A stretch of DNA of 64,000 nucleotides from Devosia sp. SL43 (GTDB lineage Bacteria > Pseudomonadota > Alphaproteobacteria > Rhizobiales > Devosiaceae): positions 1,736,001-1,800,000 of the forward strand of contig NZ_CP063401.1 in the NCBI RefSeq assembly GCF_021729885.1, given 5' to 3'. The notes beneath the pieces were generated by a model. The model ran no database searches, was not told where the DNA came from, and saw only the letters and a list, made by a program, of their open reading frames with translations. Shown in pieces: positions 27,855-36,758 of the stretch. Within the stretch, counting starts at the first letter, position 1; every line of letters starts with the position of its first letter. A program made the position numbers and the translations under genes.

Positions 27855-30517
27855 TGCGCAGGATACTGATTTCACTGTCAATTCTGGCAGTGCTTCTGGC
27901 GCCGGCCAGTCGGGCGCAGGACTTGGAGGACTATGACGAGTTTGGCGTGGTAGATGACGGCAAGAGCCTGGACGAGGTAGCGCCCGATGACGGCAGCCTG
28001 CCACCATCAATGCCGGCCCCTGACGATGAGGCCGCCGAGGCGCCCGAGGACGCCGACGCCGCGCCCGACGCTGGTGCGGGCGCTGTCGTCCCGCCCACCC
28101 CGGCCGCTGATGCGATCGCCAGGATCACGCCTCCAGCTGACTGGCAGGCAGTCTCGTTCCGAACCCTCACCGCCGCGCTACCGCCCGAATTCCAGTTGGG
28201 CGACGACGCGGATGACGGTCGCATGTGGTTCCTCGGCGACATGGCGACTCATAAGGGCGTGATCTTTGGCTTCACTTTGGGCAGCGAGCGCGACATTTTT
28301 CCAGACCACGCCGAGATCCACGTCGACCGCGCCGTAACACTCGACGGCGTCGCCTACCGCTGGCGCGAAATCACCGCTGACCTGGGCGATGGCACGATGG
28401 CCGACCTGCTCCTGCTGTCTTCAGTCGATCCGGTCGATGGCGACGAAAGCCAGCTGATCACTGGCACGACCATCGGCGTGAGCTTCGAGGAAAATCGGCA
28501 GATGCTCGAAACCGCGATCGGAACCATCCGCATCGGGACAGCGCCGCCGCCGCCGGAGACCCAGGACGGCACGGCGCTCGACGGTCTAGTGATCTATTCG
28601 GTGCCCGAGGACTGGAATGTTCTAACCAGTCAAGGCGGCCTGCAGGTCGGCTTCTGGCCCCAGGTGTATTCCGGCTATATCGGTATTGCCCGCGGCGAGG
28701 CCGTTACTGGCATTGACGGGCTTCAGCACGACATCCCCGAAGACATAGAGCTGCAGGCGGCCGAGGTTCTCGGCCAGATCGCCGACAGCTACTACTGGGA
28801 CGGGACCGAGGACGAGTTCCAGTTTGGCGGCGCGATGGTGCCAGGCATGTTCACCTACTACCGCCTGCTCCGGTGCGTAGACGGCGACCCGGTCATGGTC
28901 ACCCTTGTCGGCGCTCGAGGCTGGGCTTGGGAAGACGAGTTCTATGCCGTTCTCGACGGCATTACGCTGGACGCTGACAAGCTCACGTCCTGCTCCAGGG
29001 ACGATGTCGGCAGCGCCGGCGCCCCGCTGCCGCAGGAAGACATCCCAGCCGCAGAGCCGTCAGTCCCCGTCGCGGCGCCCGTTCCGGCCCCAGGGGCCGC
29101 CGCCGCAGCGGTCACGGGGTCGCCCGTCGATGTCGGCGGCGTTACCTTCCTTCTGCCCGAGGGCTGGAAGGTGACCTACGACACCCAGGACGACAAGCAG
29201 TTCGTCAGCCCGGACGGTCGCTGGACACTGCTGAGCTTCTGGTGGCTCCCCGACGAACCCCTGCTGGGCTACACCGACATCACCAGCGTCGAGAACCTTG
29301 TTCTCGACCACGAGCCTGTGATGCGGATCTCCAGTTGGTTCGAAGGCTTCCGCACGGTGCAGACGGTGACCGAACGCGCGCGCAGCGACGGAAAGCGGTT
29401 CATGTTCACCGTCGAGGGCCAGAGTGCGACGGATAGCGAAATCACCAGTGTCGTCGCCGCGTTGACCGCCAACCTGCACCTGCAGGGCGGCTTCGATCCG
29501 TCGAAGATGGTCGATCCACTCGCCGCTGCCGCCCTGGCAACCCAGCCCGCCGCGCCTTCCACGCTGGCGGATGAAAGCCCCGGCGGGGTCGGCAGGGTGG
29601 TCGACTTTGCGGACGGGCCGCAGGGTTGGATCGGCGACCACGCGACGCTGACGGCGGAGCGTTCCGGCGGCCCTTCGGGCGGTGGTGTGCTCAAGGCGTT
29701 TGCGCCTGGCGACGGCGTCAATGGCTACCTGATCGCGCCGCCGCAGATGTTGGGCGACTGGGTCGGTGCGCAGGGAATGACAGTCACCATCCGCACCGAA
29801 AGCGGCACCTACGTCGCCCCGTTCGACTATGGCGGTCGCGGCGACATCTACATCGAAAGCCGCGGGCGTACCGCCGCGATCGACTTCCCGCTGCCGGTTG
29901 GCACTGCATGGACCACCGAGGCTATCCGCTTCGATGCGCCAGGCTGGCGGCTTTCCGGAGCCGCGTCGATGGCCGAACTGCTGGCCGATGTCACCGCGCT
30001 TCATGTCCGCATCGAGTTTCTGAGTGGCGACGCCACAGCGTGGGTTTCCAGAATTGAGCTGGTTGGAGGCGACGCGGCCGCAGCGTTGGTTCCCCCGAAC
30101 GGCGATGCAGGCTGGACGGCCTATGTGAACGCTCGCTTCGGCACAACGATCGAATACCCGTCCGGGCTCCTCGCCATGCAGCAGGCGCCCGACAACGACG
30201 ACGGCCGCACCTTCCGTAGTCCGGACGGAACGGTCACATTGCTAGTGTTTGGCCAGTACAATATCGACGGGCTCGACGGCCCTGCAATGGTGGCCCGTGA
30301 TCGCGACTGGGGCGACTATGGCGAGGTGACATACCAGAGCGCAAAATCCGATCGCTACGCGCTTTCGGGTTACTCCGACGACCGGGTATTCTACCGCGCC
30401 GCCCGCATCGACAATCAAACCGGTGTGGTCCACGTGTTCGAGATAGAGTACCCCGCCGCAGCGAAAGCGACATGGGACCCGATCGTAACCAGGTTGGCGA
30501 AGTCATTCCGGGAGTGA
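27854..30517 (+). CDS. Large multidomain secreted protein with laminin-B-like domain
   Basis: This 887-residue protein starts at ATG 27854, overlapping the previous stop, with AGGAGG at 27842-27847. A signal peptide (residues 1-22) is followed by an acidic Asp/Glu/Ala/Pro linker to about residue 85. Then come three similar-looking beta domains, each opening with a P-x-x-W segment (PPADWQAVSF, VPEDWNVLTS, LPEGWKVTYD). From about residue 580 to 735 the sequence (VVDFADGPQGW, GYLIAPPQMLGDWVG, MTVTIRTESGTY) resembles a laminin B domain, often carbohydrate-binding. A final domain begins near residue 750 (YVNARFGTTIEYP). I recognise no enzyme motif; an adhesive or polymer-binding role is an inference. 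Confidence 0.78.
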   Translation: MRRILISLSILAVLLAPASRAQDLEDYDEFGVVDDGKSLDEVAPDDGSLPPSMPAPDDEAAEAPEDADAAPDAGAGAVVPPTPAADAIARITPPADWQAVSFRTLTAALPPEFQLGDDADDGRMWFLGDMATHKGVIFGFTLGSERDIFPDHAEIHVDRAVTLDGVAYRWREITADLGDGTMADLLLLSSVDPVDGDESQLITGTTIGVSFEENRQMLETAIGTIRIGTAPPPPETQDGTALDGLVIYSVPEDWNVLTSQGGLQVGFWPQVYSGYIGIARGEAVTGIDGLQHDIPEDIELQAAEVLGQIADSYYWDGTEDEFQFGGAMVPGMFTYYRLLRCVDGDPVMVTLVGARGWAWEDEFYAVLDGITLDADKLTSCSRDDVGSAGAPLPQEDIPAAEPSVPVAAPVPAPGAAAAAVTGSPVDVGGVTFLLPEGWKVTYDTQDDKQFVSPDGRWTLLSFWWLPDEPLLGYTDITSVENLVLDHEPVMRISSWFEGFRTVQTVTERARSDGKRFMFTVEGQSATDSEITSVVAALTANLHLQGGFDPSKMVDPLAAAALATQPAAPSTLADESPGGVGRVVDFADGPQGWIGDHATLTAERSGGPSGGGVLKAFAPGDGVNGYLIAPPQMLGDWVGAQGMTVTIRTESGTYVAPFDYGGRGDIYIESRGRTAAIDFPLPVGTAWTTEAIRFDAPGWRLSGAASMAELLADVTALHVRIEFLSGDATAWVSRIELVGGDAAAALVPPNGDAGWTAYVNARFGTTIEYPSGLLAMQQAPDNDDGRTFRSPDGTVTLLVFGQYNIDGLDGPAMVARDRDWGDYGEVTYQSAKSDRYALSGYSDDRVFYRAARIDNQTGVVHVFEIEYPAAAKATWDPIVTRLAKSFRE

Positions 30518-30621
30518 TGACCCGGTTTTCGAACCGGACCATCGCCCCGCGTTCTTCGTCTCCAAGGTCGCTACGTGATTGGACTTATCCACTCTGGAAG
30601 CCTAGGGGAAGGGAGTACATC

Positions 30622-30789
30622 ATGCCCGACCGGTACGACACTTTTCTACACAACGAGAACATCAAAAACTTCGAGGCAAAGATCAGGGTCGAGACGGATC
30701 CTGTTCGTCTTGCCTGGCTGCATGACATGCCGGCGCAAGAAATGGCGGGGACTCTAGTCAAGAAGCCCCCTATGGGAACACTCAAATGA
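30622..30789 (+). CDS. Small hypothetical protein
   Basis: This 55-residue protein is preceded by a good purine-rich ribosome site (AGGGGAAGGGAG, 7 bases before the ATG). The sequence ENIKNFEAKIRVETDPVRL resembles short helical proteins common in rhizobia and relatives. No membrane segment is visible and the function is unknown. Confidence 0.55.
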   Translation: MPDRYDTFLHNENIKNFEAKIRVETDPVRLAWLHDMPAQEMAGTLVKKPPMGTLK

Positions 30790-31132
30790 AGGCCGCTCTG
30801 CTGGTCCGGCCGCCTTCTACTTCCCGTTCGCCGTCGGTTTTGAGCTGCTTGGGCGCCTTCATCACCCGCCGTCCGCTTCAAAACCTCGAGCGGATCGCCA
30901 TGGTGGATGAGGGCTTCAAGGTAATCGTTCAGGCTGAACAGAGAATGCGTGGCCACGATGACGCTCAATGATCGGGCGACATCAGTGAATGATGACTGCA
31001 CCAAAGGCACGAGGGTTTTTGCGGGCGTCCAGCTGACGCGGCGTGCGACTGCTGTTGGTTGGTTGGGGACTGCGTAGCTCCGAGCCATGGACCGGGATCG
31101 ATCATGCAAAGGTCTTACGGCCGCAGAAGGTT
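30790..31132. other. Intergenic region with no supportable gene
   Basis: Open frames exist on both strands here, but none has a convincing ribosome site or recognisable protein family. I see no clear terminator for the flanking genes. Confidence 0.4.
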
Positions 31133-31813
31133 TTATGGTCTCGCCACGAGGCGGGCGCGTTCGAGGGCGTCGAGGATCAGGCTGAGACCGTAGGTGAACT
31201 CGTCCGCTGGGTTGTAGTTACTTCGCGTGAGTTCGTTGGCGCTCTCGTTCAGGTAGGGGTACTCTTGCGGGGGCAGTTGCGGCAGGAACACCTCGTGGAT
31301 CATGTCCGCAAGCTCGTCGGCGCCGGCGAAGGGAAGGGTCGCCTCCTGGAGGGCGAAGCCGTAGATATAGCTGTCGAGTAGCCAGTTTGCGTGTGTGGCC
31401 ATCGGGATCGAGAAACCGGCCGTGCGCAGCGAGGCCTTCACAGCCTCGTGGTGCCGCAGGTTGGCGGGTCCCGAGTTGGTCCGTGACGCCATGAGGCTGA
31501 TCGCCCAGGGGTGGCGGGCCAGCACCTCTCTGGCAGACACCGCCCGCGCTCGCATCGCCGTTTGCCAATCATCCCGGCTTTCCGTTAGCTCAATCTCGGC
31601 GAAAACGAGGTCCACCATGCCGTCGAGCAACTCCTCTTTGCTGGCGACGTGGTGGTAGAGCGACATCGCCCCGACGTTGAGCTCCTGCCCCAACCTGCGC
31701 ATGCTGAGCGCGTCCATGCCCTCTCTATCGGCGAGAACAAGGGCTTGGCGCAGCACCCTCGCCTTGCTGAGCGGGGTGGTGGCTCCTGCCCCTCGTCCAG
31801 AATCTGCGCCCAT
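31133..31813 (-). CDS. TetR/AcrR family regulator (TetR_C-type)
   Basis: This 226-residue regulator has an N-terminal helix-turn-helix with MRRLGQELNVGAMSLYHHVA followed by KEELLDGMVD. The all-helical C-terminal domain is of the tetracycline-repressor-like class. I chose ATG 31813 because GAAGGAGG lies 6 bases upstream; an in-frame GTG at 31852 lacks a site. Two direct copies of ACAGTGTACGGTTA lie 38-86 bases upstream and may be autoregulatory sites. No partner gene is adjacent, so its target is unclear. Confidence 0.85.
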   Translation of the reverse strand: MGADSGRGAGATTPLSKARVLRQALVLADREGMDALSMRRLGQELNVGAMSLYHHVASKEELLDGMVDLVFAEIELTESRDDWQTAMRARAVSAREVLARHPWAISLMASRTNSGPANLRHHEAVKASLRTAGFSIPMATHANWLLDSYIYGFALQEATLPFAGADELADMIHEVFLPQLPPQEYPYLNESANELTRSNYNPADEFTYGLSLILDALERARLVARP

Positions 31814-31850
31814 GCGGCGGCCTCCTTCGAACACGGTCTTGACATTTCGC

Positions 31851-31899
31851 ACAGTGTACGGTTATCGCATCTGGGCACTAATCATACAGTGTACGGTTA
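31851..31899 (-). promoter_or_regulatory. Direct repeats upstream of tetR gene, possible operators
   Basis: ACAGTGTACGGTTA occurs at 31851-31864 and again at 31886-31899, exactly 35 bases apart. On the minus strand TATGAT (31886-31881) adjoins the upstream copy and could be a -10 element. Confidence 0.5.
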
Positions 31900-32637
31900 G
31901 CGCGGTGTGAAGTCGACGTCACCAGCTGACGGGGCCGACTCACAGTCACTGTAAACAGAGAAGATTCGGCAACTCCGAGCAGAGCACCTGGTATTTGATC
32001 GCGACGTCGAGTTCAGTGACGCGCTTACAGTCGGAAAAGCGGCATCGTCTCCACGTAATCTCGCGAATCCGCTGACCTAGACCAGCAATGTTAATGGCCC
32101 CAGGATATCTATCCTGGGGCCATTTTTTGCTCTTCCATTCGGATCGCCCGTTCCCTTGAGCCGCGAAGTTCATTCCGCCTTTTTGCCTAAGGCCATTCTA
32201 AGACTTCAATGGATCGCCCCTTACAGTTCAAAGGGTTAACCCCTATCTGTTCTAGAACTATCGAATAGCGCACAGTTGGTTTTTTCTGAGGAACTCCAAA
32301 ATTGCTTGGGGAACACATACTGGGAGGCCGATACGAGCCATTTCAATGGCGTAGGCCAAATGCAAGTCAAGCACGGGTGGCTACGAGAGCGAATTGATAG
32401 TGGCAATGGCTGGACACCACGCCCTCGGCAGAAGGCTCAGCAGAGGTTCAAAGACCCGCTTAGCGCGGCAACCGGCGCTGCCGAGAGATAAGTGCGAAGC
32501 CTTGCCGCAGTTCGGCAAGGAAGACGGCAGATAGGCCAGCCGATATGCCGCGCAACCAGACGCAACCATTGGATTGGCGGCAGTTGGTGCCATCACGCTC
32601 GAACCGCCAGCCAATTGTGCTGCAGACGGCCATGCTG
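31900..32637. other. Long non-coding stretch with an isolated terminator
   Basis: No frame in these 738 bases looks like a genuine gene; short frames such as 31946-32173 (minus) and 32276-32491 (plus) have no recognisable family. The only firm element is the terminator at 32093-32128. The region may be eroded remnants of a former gene. Confidence 0.4.
32093..32128 (+). terminator. Strong intrinsic terminator with no gene before it
   Basis: AATGGCCCCAGGATA pairs perfectly with TATCCTGGGGCCATT (15 base pairs, 2-base gap), and a run of six T follows on the plus strand. It would end plus-strand transcription, but the nearest plus-strand gene ends at 30789. Confidence 0.75.
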
Positions 32638-33465
32638 TCAGCGAAGGAAGGCGAGAGCCTCCTGAACGAACACGGCGTGATGCTGGAAGATGCCGCCATG
32701 GCCGGCACCCGGAAAAATGCTCAGCTGGGCATTGGGGAGTTGGCGCGCCAGTTCGAAGGAATTGATCGTCGGCACCATGACGTCATTGTCGCCATTGGCA
32801 ACCAGGACGGGATGCTGAACCGCGCTGAGCCCAAAGGCGTCACCCTGCCCCCACGCCTGAATGGCCGCCACCTGAGCCTGAATGGTCTCGTTGCTCACCG
32901 GCGCATCGCGGCCTTCCTTACGTTCGTTCAGCCGCGCAAGGAAGGCATCAGCTGCGGCCTGACCATCGCTCGTCGGGGAAAAGAACAGAAAGTGCTTGGG
33001 ATGCTTGCCAGAACTTCCAGCTTTGGCAATGGCACTCTGCAGTACCGCGCCGACATTAACGATGCCTTCGCCACCGGCAGGGCCGGCGCCGGCGATGATG
33101 ACCTTGCGAACAAGGTCAGGCTCTTGCTGGACGATAGCCTGGGCAATGAAGCCACCCAGAGAAAAGCCCAGCAGATCGACCCTGCCCAGTCCGAGCGCAT
33201 GGATGAACGCGACCGCATCGCGCGCCATCTCCCCGACGGAGGTCTGTGTCTGGCCGCCTGAGCCGCCCACCCCTCGATTGTCGAACGCGATGACATGGTG
33301 CTTGGCTGCCAGGCCATCGACCACCCGGGGGTCCCAATCGTCGAGCACCGCCGTCAGGTGATGCAGCAAGAGCACCGTTACACCGCTCTTTTCTCCGAAC
33401 TCTCGATACACAAAGGACGTGCCGTTCACGTCGATCGATCTGGTCGGGGCATTTTCAAAGGTCAT
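32638..33465 (-). CDS. Alpha/beta fold hydrolase
   Basis: This 275-residue protein has the oxyanion segment LLLHHLTAVLDDWD and FDNRGVGGSGG. The nucleophile Ser102 is in LLGFSLGGFIAQ, and the likely acid and His are in VANGDNDVMVP and GAGHGGIFQ. It resembles non-haem haloperoxidase/esterase-type hydrolases. No signal peptide is visible. It is divergent from a TetR gene, with a strong inverted-repeat operator between them, so its expression is probably controlled by that TetR protein and induced by a small, possibly toxic, ester-like or reactive compound. Confidence 0.85.
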   Translation of the reverse strand: MTFENAPTRSIDVNGTSFVYREFGEKSGVTVLLLHHLTAVLDDWDPRVVDGLAAKHHVIAFDNRGVGGSGGQTQTSVGEMARDAVAFIHALGLGRVDLLGFSLGGFIAQAIVQQEPDLVRKVIIAGAGPAGGEGIVNVGAVLQSAIAKAGSSGKHPKHFLFFSPTSDGQAAADAFLARLNERKEGRDAPVSNETIQAQVAAIQAWGQGDAFGLSAVQHPVLVANGDNDVMVPTINSFELARQLPNAQLSIFPGAGHGGIFQHHAVFVQEALAFLR

Positions 33466-33517
33466 AGCCAGGCTCCATTCAATAGGCCACGCGGTCCATG
33501 GCGACCGGCTTGGCGGA

Positions 33518-33553
33518 TAAGATAACGATCGCTATATAACGATCGTTATCTTA
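33518..33553. promoter_or_regulatory. Operator for the divergent TetR regulator
   Basis: TAAGATAACGATCG (33518-33531) is repeated in inverted form as CGATCGTTATCTTA (33540-33553). Within it ATAACGATCGCTAT and the perfect palindrome ATAACGATCGTTAT lie in tandem. It sits 29 bases before the TetR start and 53 before the hydrolase start. Confidence 0.75.
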
Positions 33554-33581
33554 CAAGGCAAGACGTGTTTGGAGGTTGGCA

Positions 33582-34154
33582 ATGAGATATCCGCCGGATC
33601 AAAAGACGAAGGCCAGGGAGGCGATCCTGCAAGCTGGAGCACGGGCGCTCAGGACAAACGGCTACAACGGGATCGGGGTAGACGGCCTGGCAGCTGCAGC
33701 TAGCGTGACGTCGGGCGCCTTCTACTCGAACTTCCCGAACAAAGAGGCACTATTGGAAAGCGTCATCGACGCCTGCCTTGGAGAGCCCTTCATCGATCCT
33801 GACACGGGAACTCCAGATGAACGGCGGGACCTTCTAAGGCAATGGCTCGCCAACTACATCAGCGTCTACCACCGGGAAGATCCGGCAGCTGGCTGCGTCA
33901 TGCCGACCTTGAGCGCCGATGTCGCTCGTGCCAGCCAGCCAGTTCGCGTGGCCTACGAGGGCAAGATGCTCGAGCTGATCCGAAAGATGGCGGGGGTCCT
34001 CGACGGTCCCGACGCTGATCGTGAGCGGCGCGCCTGGAGCATCGTCGCCATGATGGTTGGGGCGATTGCGATCTCGCGGGCCATGCCAGACGGCGAGGAA
34101 GCGACCGCTCCCCTCGACTTCACCTTGCAGACCGCGACTTCCCTTGTCGGCTGA
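33582..34154 (+). CDS. TetR/AcrR family transcriptional regulator
   Basis: This 190-residue regulator has the N-terminal helix-turn-helix GVDGLAAAASVTSGAFYSNFPNK and a helical C-terminal ligand domain. I chose ATG 33582 because GGAGG lies 6 bases upstream. It is divergent from an alpha/beta hydrolase, and the paired palindromes between them are the expected binding sites, giving autoregulation plus control of the hydrolase. Confidence 0.88.
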   Translation: MRYPPDQKTKAREAILQAGARALRTNGYNGIGVDGLAAAASVTSGAFYSNFPNKEALLESVIDACLGEPFIDPDTGTPDERRDLLRQWLANYISVYHREDPAAGCVMPTLSADVARASQPVRVAYEGKMLELIRKMAGVLDGPDADRERRAWSIVAMMVGAIAISRAMPDGEEATAPLDFTLQTATSLVG

Positions 34155-34225
34155 AGGCACCCCACAGCCATGACTGTCAGCTCAGATGGTGAGCACACTC
34201 TGGGCGTCGTATGCAGACGGCGCAG

Positions 34226-35665
34226 TCACACGGACACACACGCGTATTTCAGTTCGAGATAGTCCTCGATTCCATAGTGCGAACCTTCCCGGCCCATACC
34301 CGATTGCTTGATGCCCCCAAACGGGGCGACCTCAGTCGAAATGAGGCCGGTATTGATGCCCACCATCCCACATTCGAGCCGCTCCATCACCCGCCAGGCG
34401 CGGGCGAGGTCTCGGGTGTACACATAGGAGGCGAGGCCGAATTCGGTGTCGTTGGCCAAAGCGATGACCTCATCTTCCGATTCAAAGCTGAAAACGGCGG
34501 CAAGCGGCCCGAAAGTCTCCTCACGCGCCAGTTTTGCCTGGGTTGAGACGCCTGCCAGCACAGTTGGCTGGAAGAACGTGCCCTCCAATTGTGCCCCGCC
34601 GAACAACAGCCGCGCCCCGTTGGCCAGTGCATCAGCGACATGATCCTGAACCTTGGCCAGAGCAGCCAAACTGATCAGCGGACCAATCTCGACCCCATCT
34701 GCGTCGCCCGGCCCAACCTTCAGTTTGCTGACGCGCTCGGCGAGACGATGGGAGAAGACTTCGTGGATTCCGGCCTGGGCATAGATGCGATTGGTGCAGA
34801 CACAGGTTTGCCCGGCATTGCGGAACTTGGAGGCGATAGCGCCGTCCACCGCGGCGTCGATATCTGCGTCATCGAACACGATGAAGGGGGCGTTGCCGCC
34901 CAGTTCGAGCGACAACATCTTGATCTGGTCGGCGCTCTGCCGCATCAGGATGCGGCCGACATTGGTCGACCCGGTAAAGCTCAGCTTGCGGACTGCCGGG
35001 TTCTGGCAGAATTCGAGGCCCAGTTCCGCACTTCGTGACGATGGCACTATCGAAAGAACACCTTTGGGCAGGCCTGCGCGCTCCGCTAGGACGGCCAGCG
35101 CCAGGGCTGAAAGTGGCGTCTCAGCGGCGGGTTTGGCGACGATCGTACAGCCGGCAGCCAGTGCCGGCGCCAGCTTGCGGGCGATCATGGCATTGGGGAA
35201 ATTCCACGGCGTTATGGCGGCGACCACGCCGACGGGCTGCTTGAGGACCAGCAGACGCTTGTCGCGCTGATGGCCCGGAATGATGTCGCCATAGATGCGC
35301 TTGGCCTCTTCGGCGAACCACTCGATATAGGCGGCGCCATAGAGAATCTCGGCCTTGGCTTCAGCAAGGGGTTTACCCATCTCGGCGGTGAGAATGCGGG
35401 CAAGGTCGTCCGCGTTGGCAACGACGAGATCATGCCAGCGCCGCAGATGGGCGGCCCGCTCCTTGCCCGTCAAGGCGGCCCATGCCGGCTGCGCCCTGCC
35501 AGCGCGAGCGATCGCTTCGGCCGCCGCAGCGCGATCGCAATCGGCGACCTCGGCCAAAAGGTTGCCACGCGCGGGATCGCGCACCGCCAGGCGCTCAGAC
35601 GAGCCGATCCACTCGCCACCGATGAAGGCGTCAGTGGCGAGCAGCGAAGAATCCGACAGGTGCAT
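34226..35665 (-). CDS. NAD(P)-dependent aldehyde dehydrogenase, succinate-semialdehyde dehydrogenase-like
   Basis: This 479-residue enzyme has ITPWNFPNAMIARKLAPALA, the base Glu in KMLSLELGGNAP, the catalytic Cys in FRNAGQTCVCTNR (about residue 288) and VAPFGGIKQSGMGREG, all in the form seen in GabD-type succinate-semialdehyde dehydrogenases. The start at 35665 has AAGGAA just upstream. It is the last gene of the operon, 4 bases after the ABC ATPase. A semialdehyde produced by the flavin monooxygenase or hydrolase of this operon would be its natural substrate. Confidence 0.85.
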   Translation of the reverse strand: MHLSDSSLLATDAFIGGEWIGSSERLAVRDPARGNLLAEVADCDRAAAAEAIARAGRAQPAWAALTGKERAAHLRRWHDLVVANADDLARILTAEMGKPLAEAKAEILYGAAYIEWFAEEAKRIYGDIIPGHQRDKRLLVLKQPVGVVAAITPWNFPNAMIARKLAPALAAGCTIVAKPAAETPLSALALAVLAERAGLPKGVLSIVPSSRSAELGLEFCQNPAVRKLSFTGSTNVGRILMRQSADQIKMLSLELGGNAPFIVFDDADIDAAVDGAIASKFRNAGQTCVCTNRIYAQAGIHEVFSHRLAERVSKLKVGPGDADGVEIGPLISLAALAKVQDHVADALANGARLLFGGAQLEGTFFQPTVLAGVSTQAKLAREETFGPLAAVFSFESEDEVIALANDTEFGLASYVYTRDLARAWRVMERLECGMVGINTGLISTEVAPFGGIKQSGMGREGSHYGIEDYLELKYACVSV

Positions 35666-35669
35666 TTCC

Positions 35670-36758
35670 TTACCCCTTGGCGAAGGCGCTGGCGGTTTCT
35701 GGGTTCCAGCGCACATGCATTGCGTCGCCTCTCTTGATACGCCCAGAAAGCGGGTGACCGAAGCCAATGCGGATGACAATTTGCTGTCCCCAACCCGTCC
35801 GGACCGAGACCAACATGGCATTGCCCAGGAAAGCGGCATCCTCGACGGTGACGGGCAGAGAAGCGCCGGTCCCTCCCGGTTCGGCGGCAAGGTCGACCCG
35901 CTCGGGCCTCAACAGCAGTTCGGCGGTCCCGCCACGGCGGCCGTCGCCGTGCAGGCGCACCGGGGACAGTTGCGTGCCATCGGAGAAGCGCAGGCTGACC
36001 TTTCCGTTGGCAAGCTCAGCAATCTCCCCGGCAAGAAAGGTGCTGTCTCCGATGAAGTCGGCAACGAAATGGGTGGCCGGATTCTCATAGAGCTCGGGAC
36101 CAGTACCGACCTGCTCGATCCGGCCGCGATTGAAGATCGCAATACGATCAGACAGGCGAAGGGCTTCGTCCTGATCATGCGTGACATAGAGGATGGTGAC
36201 GCCTGTCTCCTGGTGAATGCGCCGGATTTCGACCTGGATTTCCTCGCGCAGCTTCTTGTCGAGCGCCGAAAGCGGCTCGTCCATCAGCAGCACAGGTGGA
36301 TCGTAGACGAGGGCACGGGCCAGGGCGACACGCTGCTGCTGTCCGCCCGAGAGCTTGGCTGGCATGCGGTCCTCAAGGCCAGTCAGCCTGACCAATGCCA
36401 GCGCCCGCGTCACCCTTTCTGCAATCTCAGACTGGTTCATCCGCCGCACGCGCAGCGGGAAGGCGATATTTTCACCAACGCTCAGGTGAGGAAACAGCGT
36501 GTAGCGCTGGAACACCATGCCGATTTGGCGCTTGTGCGGCGGGATCGAGAGGATGGACTTGCCGCGGATGCGGATATCGCCCCTGGTGGGGTCCTGGAAG
36601 CCGGCCAGGATATAGAGCGTCGTCGATTTGCCGGAACCAGACGGCCCCAGAAAGGTGACGAGCTCACCCTGCTCGATCGTCAGATCGACATTGTCTGTCG
36701 CGACCACGTCGTTATAGACCTTGCGGACGCCATCGATGTGAAGATACGGGCTGCTCAT
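35670..36758 (-). CDS. ABC transporter ATP-binding protein (PotA type)
   Basis: This 362-residue ATPase has Walker A GPSGSGKSTTL, the signature LSGGQQQRVALARAL, Walker B VLLMDEPLSALD, the switch region YVTHDQDEALRL and a C-terminal TOBE domain. It resembles polyamine/opine-type importers. Its start overlaps the permease stop (ATGA), and the set of four transport genes is complete. Confidence 0.9.
   Translation of the reverse strand: MSSPYLHIDGVRKVYNDVVATDNVDLTIEQGELVTFLGPSGSGKSTTLYILAGFQDPTRGDIRIRGKSILSIPPHKRQIGMVFQRYTLFPHLSVGENIAFPLRVRRMNQSEIAERVTRALALVRLTGLEDRMPAKLSGGQQQRVALARALVYDPPVLLMDEPLSALDKKLREEIQVEIRRIHQETGVTILYVTHDQDEALRLSDRIAIFNRGRIEQVGTGPELYENPATHFVADFIGDSTFLAGEIAELANGKVSLRFSDGTQLSPVRLHGDGRRGGTAELLLRPERVDLAAEPGGTGASLPVTVEDAAFLGNAMLVSVRTGWGQQIVIRIGFGHPLSGRIKRGDAMHVRWNPETASAFAKG

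Noticed and set aside
30585-31109. 174-residue minus-strand frame in a gene-poor gap
   Set aside because: It overlaps the small plus-strand gene with a good ribosome site and matches no family I recognise.
31946-32173. 75-residue minus-strand frame across the terminator
   Set aside because: It runs through the perfect terminator stem and has no ribosome site. A mobile-element remnant was considered but nothing in it could be recognised.
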